Shown: piece after piece, positions 8,088 through 16,283 of the stretch | Layout: every line of letters begins with the position of its first letter | Numbering within the stretch: position 1 is the stretch's first letter | Origin: Microbacterium luteum | GTDB lineage: Bacteria; Actinomycetota; Actinomycetes; Actinomycetales; Microbacteriaceae | Length of the DNA: 64,000 bases | Direction: 5' to 3' | Assembly (NCBI RefSeq): GCF_015277875.1 | Contig: NZ_CP063814.1 | Coordinates: forward strand, 2,852,001 to 2,916,000 | Notes under the pieces: model-generated | Databases searched by the model: none | The model's input: the letters and a program-made list of their open reading frames with translations, nothing else | What the model was told of the DNA's origin: nothing | Position numbers and translations under genes: made by a program

Positions 8088-9572
8088 TCACACCTTGTAG
8101 CCCTGGTGGCGGCGGATGAGCTTGAAGAACATCAGCAGCGTCTGGATGACGGTCACGACACCCACGATCGGCCACCCGATCCACAGGATCGTCGACTGCA
8201 CCACCGGGTCGAGCATCGACCAGATCACCGCGAGGGCGACGAACACGGCCACGAGCAGGATGAGCGGGATCCAGTGGGTGCTGCCGCCACCCTTCTCCGC
8301 CTTGGCCTGCATCGCCCAGTTGTCGACCTTCTTGCGCGACAGGAAGCGGGTCCACGATCGCAGGAAGTGGCTCAGCCGGATCCACATGAAGATCTCGGCG
8401 GGGAAGACGAGCCCGGCGAACATCACGTCCCGCGAATTGCGGTTCTCCATCGTGTAGGCGATGCGCAGGTTCAGCAGCACGGCCATGAGCACCGGGATCA
8501 GCCACCATGCCGAGAAGACGAACGCGTTGATCGACAGCGACGCCGCCAGCAGGGTGATGAACGCGACGCGCACGAAGAGGTTCGTGAGCATGCCGAAGTT
8601 CTCGAACCAGCGCAGGCGCAGGTTCGGGTGGAACGGCTGGCCCTTCGTGTCGCCGCGCTGGCCGGGCCACATGAGCTCGATGGCACCGTAGGTCCACTTC
8701 ACCTGCTGGGCGTCGTAGCCGCGCAGCGTGGTCATGCCGCCGACGTCGGCCCGCGAGAACGGGCTGATCTTGGTGAGGTACCCGGCGCTCTTGATCTGCA
8801 GGGACAGCAGCGAGTCCTCCACTTCGCTGTCCTTGACCCACGGCGTCGACTGGTGGTTCTGACGCATCACCTCGCGAAGGGCGTTGGTGGAGAAGATCGA
8901 GAACTGTCCGCCCAGCACGGCCATGTTGCGCCCGCGCAGCAGGTTCTGCAGGTTGAACGCCGCGAACTGGGTGCGCTGACCGGCGATGAGGAACTTGCCG
9001 ATGAGGCCCTTGATGGGCCGGTCGTCGATCGAGTAGATCGCGGAGATGCCGCCGATGCGCGAGTCCGACACCGCCTCGGTCTCCAGGTACTCCACCGCGC
9101 GCGAATCGGCGGTGGTGTCGCCGTCCACCCCGAGCAGGTAGTCGTAGCCCTCCACGAGCGAGTAGCCGTAGTTGAGGGCGCCGACCTTCTTGTCGGGGTT
9201 CTTGCCGATGTCGTGCACGAAGACCTCGGTGAACTGCTCGCCCATCTCGGTCTCGAGTTCGTGGGCGCCGGCGAACTCTGACGCGATGCGCACCGTGGCA
9301 TCGGAGGTGTTGTTGACGACGACGTGGATCACATCCGGCACCCGCGTCTGGGCGAGGAGCGACTGGATGACGTCGGCGATCGACTCTTCCTCGTTGTACG
9401 CCGGAATGATGCATCCGATGGTCGACCGGTGGCCGGTGGTGTTCTCCAGCACCGCCGAGAAGTCGTCGGCGAAGCCGGGCTCGGACTCGGCACGGGGCTC
9501 GCGCGGCAGGATGGAATCGGGCGCGTGGACGGCGTGCGGTGTCATCTGCCGGGGGCTGTTGACGTCCGTCAT
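8088..9572 (-). CDS. Processive family-2 glycosyltransferase, multi-pass membrane protein
   Basis: 494 residues. The GT-A domain (about 50-300) shows IIPAYNEE, the nucleotide-sugar/metal motif DGD at 150-152, GGQFSIFS, the catalytic ED pair at 252-253, and QQVKW at 289-293, the counterpart of the Q(Q/R)xRW motif of cellulose, hyaluronan and chitin synthases. About five membrane helices follow (about 315-480). This motif set marks a processive polysaccharide synthase that moves the product through the membrane. No PilZ domain is present, so direct c-di-GMP control of the BcsA kind is not expected. The first 45 residues are polar and probably cytoplasmic. The ATG at 9572 has the strong site GAGGGAG. 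The lipoprotein gene starting at 10318 lies upstream on the same strand. The sugar is not identifiable from the sequence. Confidence 0.88.
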   Translation of the reverse strand: MTDVNSPRQMTPHAVHAPDSILPREPRAESEPGFADDFSAVLENTTGHRSTIGCIIPAYNEEESIADVIQSLLAQTRVPDVIHVVVNNTSDATVRIASEFAGAHELETEMGEQFTEVFVHDIGKNPDKKVGALNYGYSLVEGYDYLLGVDGDTTADSRAVEYLETEAVSDSRIGGISAIYSIDDRPIKGLIGKFLIAGQRTQFAAFNLQNLLRGRNMAVLGGQFSIFSTNALREVMRQNHQSTPWVKDSEVEDSLLSLQIKSAGYLTKISPFSRADVGGMTTLRGYDAQQVKWTYGAIELMWPGQRGDTKGQPFHPNLRLRWFENFGMLTNLFVRVAFITLLAASLSINAFVFSAWWLIPVLMAVLLNLRIAYTMENRNSRDVMFAGLVFPAEIFMWIRLSHFLRSWTRFLSRKKVDNWAMQAKAEKGGGSTHWIPLILLVAVFVALAVIWSMLDPVVQSTILWIGWPIVGVVTVIQTLLMFFKLIRRHQGYKV

Positions 9573-9592
9573 GGTGATCTCCCTCACGCCGG

Positions 9593-10318
9593 TCACTCTT
9601 CGGTCGTTGCGTCGGAGGATATCGCGATCGGCAGGTACTGGTACACGGTCTGCTGAGAGAACGACGTGTCGTCGTCGGCGACGCCCTCCACGGCGATCGT
9701 CATCGCGAATTCCAGCGTGATGCCGTACGTGTCCGCGGGCAGCTGGTTGATGGTCGTCTCGGGCACGAGCAGACCGCCCTGGTAACTGTTCAGCAGCAGA
9801 CCCCGGTCCGAGCGCAGGGTGTCCGTCGGCACGAGCGTGCGCGGGTCGGAGCTGAACTGGAACGGGTTCTGCACCTGGCCCGACGTCTGCGCGGTCTGCG
9901 AGGTGATCGAGATCGACGAGATGTACACGCGTCGCTTCTGTGTGAGCACGGCCTTCTCGTCCACGTAGTTGTCGTAGACGTTGACGGCGAAGCCGAACGT
10001 CTTCGGGGTCGTGGAATCCCACTCGTTCGTCCGTTTCGGATTCGCAGCCCACACCTCCAGACGCAGCTCGAGCTGATCGGCGACGTCGGTCGAGAGGGCG
10101 ACGGAGCCGTCATAGGTGAACAGCGAGTCGAAGGCGATGTCCTCGGTCGTCAGCGGCGTGGGGCTCGCGTAGGCGACCGGCTCCTCCGCGACGCCCGGCT
10201 GCTGCTGCAGCCCGTTGAACACCTCGGCCAGCTGCGAACAGCCGGCGAGGGAGACGGCGAGCCCGAAGGCTGCGCCGACGGCGAGGATGCGACGCGTGGC
10301 CGACGACGAGATGCTCAC
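9593..10318 (-). CDS. Lipoprotein of the exopolysaccharide-like locus
   Basis: 241 residues. A signal peptide ends in the lipobox SLAGC, so Cys27 would be lipidated and the protein sits on the outer face of the membrane. The mature part is beta-rich, with no family I recognise. It resembles the divergent lipoprotein at 10534: both have a strand like VYISSISI/VYLQSASM and a closing region with YGITLEF/AVQLQF followed by a final strand. The start is GTG at 10318 with GGAGCGGAA ahead; longer in-frame starts add a stretch before the signal peptide. It ends 20 bases before the glycosyltransferase start, so the two are probably co-transcribed and the lipoprotein may assist the synthase outside the cell. 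Confidence 0.8.
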   Translation of the reverse strand: MSISSSATRRILAVGAAFGLAVSLAGCSQLAEVFNGLQQQPGVAEEPVAYASPTPLTTEDIAFDSLFTYDGSVALSTDVADQLELRLEVWAANPKRTNEWDSTTPKTFGFAVNVYDNYVDEKAVLTQKRRVYISSISITSQTAQTSGQVQNPFQFSSDPRTLVPTDTLRSDRGLLLNSYQGGLLVPETTINQLPADTYGITLEFAMTIAVEGVADDDTSFSQQTVYQYLPIAISSDATTEE

Positions 10319-10421
10319 GATGTTCCGCTCCAGGTTCAGGGGTGCCGCCGGGCTTCGGGTCCCCGGCGGCGTCTCGGGGATTCCCCGCGACAACACACAG
10401 GCAACCACGCCGATCACGCGT

Positions 10422-10458
10422 CTTGAGGTTCTTGAGCTTGTCTTGAGCGAGCCTTGAG
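10422..10458 (+). promoter_or_regulatory. Four CTTGAG direct repeats, likely response-regulator operator
   Basis: CTTGAG occurs at 10422, 10431, 10442 and 10453, start-to-start steps of 9, 11 and 11 bases, all in the same orientation. OmpR/PhoB-family regulators bind tandem direct repeats with one-helical-turn spacing, and such a regulator is encoded at 6957. The array lies between two divergent lipoprotein genes. A TACCCT box at 10470-10475 is 11 bases beyond the last repeat, the geometry of activator-dependent promoters in which the repeats stand in for the -35 box. Confidence 0.65.
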
Positions 10459-10469
10459 GCTCGCGCCTC

Positions 10470-10506
10470 TACCCTCGGTCGGCGGGCGTCGCGGCTCTCG
10501 TAAGCT
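10470..10506 (+). promoter_or_regulatory. Candidate -10 boxes for the lipoprotein gene at 10534
   Basis: Two TANNNT boxes are present: TACCCT at 10470-10475, directly after the CTTGAG array, and TAAGCT at 10501-10506. Neither has a good -35 hexamer, which fits activation by a bound regulator. Which one is used cannot be told from sequence. Confidence 0.4.
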
Positions 10507-10533
10507 GGGGAGCACACGGAGCCGGGAGGGCAC

Positions 10534-11151
10534 ATGGGAACAGCACGACGCGTCGGCACGGCGACGGCGGCCGCGGCTCTCGCCCTGGCTCTCGCCGGAT
10601 GCGGCCCCGCGCCGTGGGAATACGGCGACGGCGGCGACGCCACCCCGACCCCCACCCGCACCTCCGCCTCCCCGGCACCCGCGCCGGTGCCGAACGACCT
10701 CTCGAGCGGTTCGACGCAGCGCGAGCTCGTCGCCGGTGCCGTCACCGCGACCGTGGACTACTGGTCGACGCTGTCGATGGACCTGTGGACCGCGGAGGCG
10801 GTGAAGCCCGTGAGCATCTCGATGGTCACCGAGGTCACCCCTGACGACGGCCAGAAGGTGTACCTGCAGAGCGCATCGATGGTCGCCGTCGCCCTCGATG
10901 CCGACGGCGTGACGATCGACGCCCTCGATCCGCAGACCGACACTTCCGCCGTCTCGCCCGGCTACCTCGTGCTCTCGCCGTACAGCTACTCGCAGACCTT
11001 CAACGTCGGCGCCGTGCCCGCGGACACCGCCGCCGTGCAGCTCCAGTTCACCTACGACTTCCTCGTGCAGACGACTCCCACGTCGAAGGAGTACGCCAAG
11101 CAGACCGCGAGCGACACGCTCACCGTCGCCATCTTCCAGCCCGGCGAGTAG
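10534..11151 (+). CDS. Lipoprotein, divergent partner of the one at 9593-10318
   Basis: 205 residues. The signal peptide ends in the lipobox ALAGC with Cys23 as the lipidation site. A Pro/Thr/Ser-rich spacer (about 30-55) is followed by a beta-rich domain of about 145 residues with no recognised family. Length, strand order and the closing pattern resemble the divergent lipoprotein across the CTTGAG array, so the two are probably distant paralogues under one control region. GGGAGGG lies just before the ATG at 10534. Its C-terminal end converges on truA. Confidence 0.78.
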   Translation: MGTARRVGTATAAAALALALAGCGPAPWEYGDGGDATPTPTRTSASPAPAPVPNDLSSGSTQRELVAGAVTATVDYWSTLSMDLWTAEAVKPVSISMVTEVTPDDGQKVYLQSASMVAVALDADGVTIDALDPQTDTSAVSPGYLVLSPYSYSQTFNVGAVPADTAAVQLQFTYDFLVQTTPTSKEYAKQTASDTLTVAIFQPGE

Positions 11152-11159
11152 AACCCGGG

Positions 11160-12005
11160 TCAGTCCCGGTCGCGGCGGTTGCGGGTCTGCGCGGCGCGCG
11201 CCGCGAGCAGGTCGTCGGCCGGATACCCGACCTCGGTGAGGGTGAGGCCGCGCGCGGCGAGCACCTTCACGTCGGGAACCCGCAGGAGCCGGTCACGGAT
11301 CTCCGCCAGGTCACCGGCGGTCAGACGGCCCTCGCCGACGGCGACGCATCCGCCCACGAGGGCGCGCACCATGCTGTGGCAGAACGCGTCCGCCTTGACG
11401 TTGGCCACCAGCACCCCGGCGGTGTCGCGGTGCCAGTCGAACTCCAGGAGCGTGCGGATCGTCGTCGCCTCATCCCGCGGCTTGCAGTACGCCGCGAAGT
11501 CGTGCAGGCCGATCAGCGACCGCGCCGCCTCGTCCATGGCCTCGACATCCAGCTCGCCGCGCACGGTCGTGGTGCGGAGCCGTTCGAGCGGGTCGTATCC
11601 CGCACGCGCATCGGTCAGGCGATATGCGTAGCGCCGCCAGACCGCGGAGAAGCGGGCGTCGAATCCCTCCGGCGCCACGCGGGAGGCGTGCACGGTCACA
11701 TCCGCATAGGCGCCCAGCACGCCGCGCACGCGCGCGGCCAGCGCCTCGACCGGATCGGCGTGGGGGGCGCGGGCGCGGCGCGACAGCATCCGCTCCGTCT
11801 GAGCCGCATCGAGGTCCACGTGGGCCACCTGACCGGAGGCGTGCACCCCGGCATCGGTGCGCCCGGCGACGACCAGTCGCGGGGTGCCACCGATCACGCG
11901 CGCGAGTGCGTCTTCGATCTCTCCCTGAACGGTGCGATGCGCGGGCTGGCGCGCCCAGCCGCGGAAGTGCGTGCCGTCATAGGCGATGTCGAGACGGATG
12001 CGCAC
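11160..12005 (-). CDS. truA: tRNA pseudouridine synthase A
   Basis: 281 residues, normal for the family. TruA turns uridines 38-40 of the tRNA anticodon stem into pseudouridine. The catalytic Asp51 is in GRTDAGVHA, and the family strands MRIRLDIAYDGT, FRGWARQP and RYAYRL are present. A central insertion (about 75-95, with SRRARAPHADPVE) is common in actinobacterial TruA. In many actinobacteria truA directly follows rplQ; here about 4.3 kb of other genes separate them. The GTG start follows a -10 box by 6 nt, which suggests a leaderless mRNA. Confidence 0.95.
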   Translation of the reverse strand: MRIRLDIAYDGTHFRGWARQPAHRTVQGEIEDALARVIGGTPRLVVAGRTDAGVHASGQVAHVDLDAAQTERMLSRRARAPHADPVEALAARVRGVLGAYADVTVHASRVAPEGFDARFSAVWRRYAYRLTDARAGYDPLERLRTTTVRGELDVEAMDEAARSLIGLHDFAAYCKPRDEATTIRTLLEFDWHRDTAGVLVANVKADAFCHSMVRALVGGCVAVGEGRLTAGDLAEIRDRLLRVPDVKVLAARGLTLTEVGYPADDLLAARAAQTRNRRDRD

Positions 12006-12011
12006 CGCTCC

Positions 12012-12017
12012 AGCCTA
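12012..12017 (-). promoter_or_regulatory. -10 box (TAGGCT) of leaderless truA
   Basis: TAGGCT on the minus strand is followed by six bases and the GTG start of truA, matching the leaderless spacing seen elsewhere in the window. Confidence 0.55.
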
Positions 12018-12112
12018 TGTCGGGCGGCCCTTCCGGCGGATGCTCGGGGAGTTCCCGCACGGGAGTCGTACACTGACGTGTCGCCCCCTCTTCCCCCTCC
12101 TCCCCCGGACCG

Positions 12113-14080
12113 ATGACCTCTCCAGCGCAGCACCCCGCCGCGACGCCCACGCGCTACGCGGGCCTCGACGGTCTGCGTGCCGTCGCCGTCGCCCTGGTCG
12201 TGCTCTACCACCTCTTTCCCGGCGCGCTCGTCCCCGGGGGTTTCGTCGGCGTCGACGTGTTCTTCGTCATCAGCGGCTTCCTCATCACGACCCTGCTGCT
12301 GCGCGAGCACCGCAGCACCGGACGCATCTCGCTCGTCGATTTCTGGCGCCGACGCGCCCGACGCCTGCTGCCGGCCCTCACCCTAGTCGTCATCGCCTGC
12401 GCGAGCGCGGCGTGGATGATCGGCGGCGACGTGCTCGTGCGGCTGGGCGCGCAGATCGTCGGAGCCTTCACCTTCAGCTACAACTGGGTCGCGCTCTCCG
12501 GTGGCGACGGCTATTTCGCCGCCACGACCCCGGAGCTGTTCCGCAACATGTGGTCGCTCGCCGTCGAAGAGCAGTTCTACCTGCTGTGGCCGATCGTGCT
12601 GCCGCTGTTCCTGATGCTCCCCCGGTCCTGGGCGCGGGTGATCACCGCCCTCGTCGCGGCGACGGCATCTGCGATGTGGATGGGCGCCGTCGTCGCCTCC
12701 GGCGGCGACCTCACGCGCGCGTACTTCGGCACCGACACGCACGCGTTCGGTCTGCTGCTCGGCGTCGCTCTCGCGTTCGGCATGGCGCCGCTGCTGCGTC
12801 GCCTCGGCGTCGGCGACCTGCCGGCGTGGGCACGATCCGGGGGTGCGCGCGCCACGGTGTCCGCGCTCGGCGTCGCCGGGCTGATCGGCATCCTTGCCAT
12901 CGCCTCGATTCCCGCCGGAGACACGACGGCGACCTTCCCCGGCGCCCTCCTGGCTGCGAGCGTGTGCGCCGCGATGGTGATTCTCGCCGGCGTCTGGCCC
13001 GGCTCCCGCCTCGGCCGGGCGCTCGATGCCATCCCGCTGCGCTGGCTCGGCGACCGGTCCTACGGCATCTACCTGTGGCACTGGCCGCTGCTCGTGCTCC
13101 TCGTCGCCGCCACCACCGGCACCGGCCCGGAGGCGGGGGTGCCGATCGGCGTCGGCGCTCTCGTCCTCGTGTCGACCCTCGCGCTGGCGGAGGCGTCGTA
13201 CCGCTGGGTGGAGACGCCGGTGCGCCGGTTCGGCTTCCGCGGCTGCGCCCGGCGCGTGCGTGCGGCGCTGCGTGCCCGGGCGGCGCGGCGCGCGACCGCG
13301 CTCGCAGGTCTCGCCACCGGCGCCGCCCTCGTCGCGGGCGCGGGCGCGGCCGTCGCCGCGGCACCCGCGGTCTCCTCCGGTCAGTCCGTCGTCGAAGCCG
13401 GCGCCGCCGCTCTCGCCGCCGAGACGGCCGCCGCCTCGCCGACCCCTGCACCCGCGGAGACCTCGCCCGCGCCCGTGGAGGCATCCGACGCCACGGCCCC
13501 GAGTCCCTCCCCCACCCCCGTGCGGGGCGACGAGATCACCGCCGTCGGCGACTCGGTCATGCTCGCTTCCGCTCCCTCCCTGCTGGAGCGGTTCCCGGGA
13601 ATCGAGGTGGATGCGGCCGAGTCGCGCTCCGCGTGGGCGGGGCCGGGCATCCTGCGCACGCTCGAGGACGAAGGGCGCCTCCGCTCCGTCGTCGTGATCG
13701 GGCTGGGCACCAACGGCCCGGTCGACCGCGAGACGCTCGACGAGATGGCGGCGATCGCGGGTCCCGACCGCAGGATCGTGCTCGTCAACGCCTATGCGCC
13801 CCGCGAGTGGATCCCCCAGGTCAACGACACCCTGCGCGCATTCGCCGATGACCGCTCCGACGTGAGCGTCGCCGATTGGAGCCGGGCGATCGACCGGCAC
13901 GTCGATCTGCTCGCGGGCGACCGCATCCACCCCGGGCGCCCCGGTGGCGACGTGTACGCCGACGCCGTGGCGACCGGTGTCGACGGGGCCGAGTACGAAC
14001 GCGCCATGCGCCGCTACGGCGAGGAGCTCCGCGCCTTCCGCGACGAGCATCGCGACAGCCGTCTGCCGGTGCCGCAGTAG
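12113..14080 (+). CDS. Membrane acyltransferase (acyltransferase 3) fused to SGNH domain
   Basis: 655 residues. The N-terminal two-thirds (about 15-390) is the acyltransferase-3 fold: GLDGLRAVAV, VVLYHLFPG with the conserved His, GFVGVDVFFVISGFL, FWRRRARRLLP and about ten membrane helices. A Pro/Thr/Ala linker (about 420-465) leads to a periplasm-side SGNH domain (about 470-650) with VGDSVML (block I Ser), GLGTNGP and a closing DRIHP with the catalytic Asp-His. The architecture is that of OafA/OatA-type enzymes that O-acetylate surface polysaccharide or peptidoglycan; the acceptor is not identifiable. It is well placed to modify a polymer made by the neighbouring locus, but that is inference. 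It converges on the GNAT gene with a gap of 10 bases. Confidence 0.9.
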   Translation: MTSPAQHPAATPTRYAGLDGLRAVAVALVVLYHLFPGALVPGGFVGVDVFFVISGFLITTLLLREHRSTGRISLVDFWRRRARRLLPALTLVVIACASAAWMIGGDVLVRLGAQIVGAFTFSYNWVALSGGDGYFAATTPELFRNMWSLAVEEQFYLLWPIVLPLFLMLPRSWARVITALVAATASAMWMGAVVASGGDLTRAYFGTDTHAFGLLLGVALAFGMAPLLRRLGVGDLPAWARSGGARATVSALGVAGLIGILAIASIPAGDTTATFPGALLAASVCAAMVILAGVWPGSRLGRALDAIPLRWLGDRSYGIYLWHWPLLVLLVAATTGTGPEAGVPIGVGALVLVSTLALAEASYRWVETPVRRFGFRGCARRVRAALRARAARRATALAGLATGAALVAGAGAAVAAAPAVSSGQSVVEAGAAALAAETAAASPTPAPAETSPAPVEASDATAPSPSPTPVRGDEITAVGDSVMLASAPSLLERFPGIEVDAAESRSAWAGPGILRTLEDEGRLRSVVVIGLGTNGPVDRETLDEMAAIAGPDRRIVLVNAYAPREWIPQVNDTLRAFADDRSDVSVADWSRAIDRHVDLLAGDRIHPGRPGGDVYADAVATGVDGAEYERAMRRYGEELRAFRDEHRDSRLPVPQ

Positions 14081-14090
14081 CGGCGCGAGC

Positions 14091-15131
14091 TCACATCCGC
14101 GCGACGAGCACGCGATCGCGCTCGGTCGGGACGAAGCCGAGACCCTCGTAGAGCGTGTTCGCACCGGTAGGGCTCGCCGTGTCCACATCGAGCACGGCCT
14201 TGGCGAGCCCGGCTCCGGCGATCGCGCGCAGGGTGCGGGCGATCACGCGCGGGGCGAGCCCGCGACCGCGGCTGTCGCGCACGACGCCGATGAGGTCGAT
14301 GTACGCGTTCGACGCTCCGAGCGTCACCCAGTCGTCCTCGTTCACCGACGCGAGGCAGAAGGCCACGACGCGCCCGTCGACGACGGCGAGCGTCGACAGG
14401 TCCGCGCGCAGGAACCGTCCGCCGGTGAACTGCGCCCACCGCTCGGGCGGCGTCGGAAGGCTCCCCCAGTGGTCGCGGAACGCGTCGTTGCGGGCGACGC
14501 GTGTCGCCTCGTCCCACTCCGGGGCGAACGCGAGCATCCGCACCCCCTCGAGCGCGACCGGCTCGGAGATCGGATGCGCCATGTCGCGCACCATCGTGGT
14601 GAACCACCGCTCGGTGGTCATCCCGAGCCGCTCGGCGAGCACGACGGCGCCGTCGTTGCCGTCGTGCACGTACACGTGCACCTCGCCGGGCAGGGTGAGG
14701 TCGGAGGCCGCGAGAAGCTGGCGGGCGCGGGCATGCTGCCACGTCATCAGGGCGCCGCCGATCCCCCGTCGACGCCACTGCGGATGCACGGCACCGTCGA
14801 GGTGCACCTTCACCTTCTCGGAGGTGTCGGGATGGCGGATCGCCGACCCGACCGCAACCGGGGTGCCGTCGGCGGCGAAGCCCAGCGCCGTGTCGGTGAG
14901 ATGGTCGACACCGGCGAGATCGAACGTGTCGGCGATATCCTCCCGTGGCGTCACCCAGGTGGGGTGGTCCACGCGGTCGGCCGCGGCGACGACGGCGTGG
15001 ATCGCGTCGATGTCGGCCGCGGTCGCCCCGCGCCATACGGCCACGTCGGGGTGCGACGGGTGGGGCAGGATCTCCGGAGCCGTCACGCGCGCGCTGAGCG
15101 GCGCATCCGACCCGGTGGGTGTCTCGGTCAC
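14091..15131 (-). CDS. Tandem-GNAT acetyltransferase (paralogue 1)
   Basis: 346 residues with two GNAT domains. The first (about 25-165) includes the acetyl-CoA loop WRRRGIGGAL; the second (about 185-345) includes IGVVRDSRGRGLAPRVI and closes with NTLYEGLGF. The two-domain layout resembles mycothiol synthase and aminoglycoside-type acetyltransferases, but no substrate can be assigned and it is longer than typical MshD. It is clearly paralogous to the next gene, sharing NDAFRDHWGS and SPTGANTLYE. The GTG at 15131 is chosen because a TAGAGT box lies 6 nt upstream; a start two codons earlier would fall inside that spacer. Confidence 0.85.
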   Translation of the reverse strand: MTETPTGSDAPLSARVTAPEILPHPSHPDVAVWRGATAADIDAIHAVVAAADRVDHPTWVTPREDIADTFDLAGVDHLTDTALGFAADGTPVAVGSAIRHPDTSEKVKVHLDGAVHPQWRRRGIGGALMTWQHARARQLLAASDLTLPGEVHVYVHDGNDGAVVLAERLGMTTERWFTTMVRDMAHPISEPVALEGVRMLAFAPEWDEATRVARNDAFRDHWGSLPTPPERWAQFTGGRFLRADLSTLAVVDGRVVAFCLASVNEDDWVTLGASNAYIDLIGVVRDSRGRGLAPRVIARTLRAIAGAGLAKAVLDVDTASPTGANTLYEGLGFVPTERDRVLVARM

Positions 15132-15137
15132 CCGCAC

Positions 15138-15143
15138 ACTCTA
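15138..15143 (-). promoter_or_regulatory. -10 box (TAGAGT) of leaderless GNAT gene 1
   Basis: Minus-strand TAGAGT with a 6-nt spacer to the GTG at 15131. Confidence 0.55.
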
Positions 15144-15202
15144 GTCGGCGCGCAGGACGCCCTCACGGCGCCCTCCGGAGGCAGCAGCGCTGCGGGGGAG
15201 GC

Positions 15203-16228
15203 TCAGAAGTGGCGCGTGAAGACCTGCTCGCGATCGCGCTCGACGAAGCCGAGGCTCTCGTAGAGCGTGTTGGCGCCGGTCGGGCTGTCGGTGTCCACAT
15301 CCAGCTGCGTCGCCTTGAGCTCCGCGGCGGCCATCGCCCGGAGCGTGCGGCGGATCACCCGCGGCGCGAGTCCCTTGCCGCGATGCGCGCGCACGACGCC
15401 GATGTACTCGATGTAGGCGTAGGGCAGTCCGCGGCGCTCCCAGTTGTCCTCGTTGACGGTCACGAGGCAGAACGCGGCGACTTCGCCGTCGATGAGTGCG
15501 ACCGTCGACAGGTCGAGGCTGAAGTGCTCCGAGCCCGTGAAGGCGTTCCAGTACTCCTCCGAGTACGGCACGCTCCCCCAGTGGTCCCGGAACGCGTCGT
15601 TGCGGGCCAGGCGCACGTCGTCGACGCGGTCTGCGGCGAGGGGAACGAGGTCGACGCCCGGTTCGACATCGCCCTCCACATCGAAGACCGGCTCGGTGAG
15701 GTCGCGCTCCATGACGACGAACCAGCGTCCCACCGTCATCCCCAGACCGCCGGCGATAACCGCGGCTCCCGGGTCGTCCTCGTGCACGTACTGCTCGATC
15801 ACCCCGTCGACGGTCGCATCCGTCTCGGCGGCGAGGAGCTGCAGGGCGCGGTCGTACTGCCAGCGGCCAACGGCACTGCCCAGGCCGCGTCGCCGCATCT
15901 CGGGCACGACCGCGCCCTGCAGGCTCACGCGCACCTCGAGCGAGGTGTCCTCCTGCTTGATCGCGGCACCGACGGCGACGATGCGACCATCGGGCGTCTC
16001 GCCCACCAGCAGGTCGTCGCGGGTCGTCTGGGGCAGGTCGAACCAGTCCTCCACGTCGCCGCGGGCGAACGCCCACGTCGGATGGTCGACTTCGTCGGCG
16101 GCGACGAGAGCGGCGTGGATGTCGTCGATGTCGTCAGGGGTCGGGGATCGCCATGCCACGTCGGGATGCGCGGCGGGGGCGAGGGTCTCGGGAGCGGTCA
16201 CACGGTGGTTCAGAGTCTGATCGGCCAC
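15203..16228 (-). CDS. Tandem-GNAT acetyltransferase (paralogue 2)
   Basis: 341 residues, with the same two-domain architecture as its neighbour: acetyl-CoA loop MRRRGLGSAV in the first half, IGVVRAHRGKGLAPRVI in the second, and the shared SPTGANTLYESLGF near the end. The pair is a tandem duplication in the same orientation, separated by 71 bases, and each copy has its own promoter-like box. Substrate unknown. It starts at GTG 16228; AGGAAG just before it could also act as a weak ribosome-binding site. Confidence 0.85.
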   Translation of the reverse strand: MADQTLNHRVTAPETLAPAAHPDVAWRSPTPDDIDDIHAALVAADEVDHPTWAFARGDVEDWFDLPQTTRDDLLVGETPDGRIVAVGAAIKQEDTSLEVRVSLQGAVVPEMRRRGLGSAVGRWQYDRALQLLAAETDATVDGVIEQYVHEDDPGAAVIAGGLGMTVGRWFVVMERDLTEPVFDVEGDVEPGVDLVPLAADRVDDVRLARNDAFRDHWGSVPYSEEYWNAFTGSEHFSLDLSTVALIDGEVAAFCLVTVNEDNWERRGLPYAYIEYIGVVRAHRGKGLAPRVIRRTLRAMAAAELKATQLDVDTDSPTGANTLYESLGFVERDREQVFTRHF

Positions 16229-16234
16229 CTTCCT

Positions 16235-16240
16235 ACGGTA
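16235..16240 (-). promoter_or_regulatory. -10 box (TACCGT) of GNAT gene 2
   Basis: TACCGT lies 6 nt upstream of the GTG at 16228, the leaderless spacing again; the spacer AGGAAG is purine-rich, so a short leader is also possible. Confidence 0.45.
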
Positions 16241-16283
16241 CGCGGGTCCCCCCGGGGCCGGTCAAACCGGCGCCGTCATGCGC

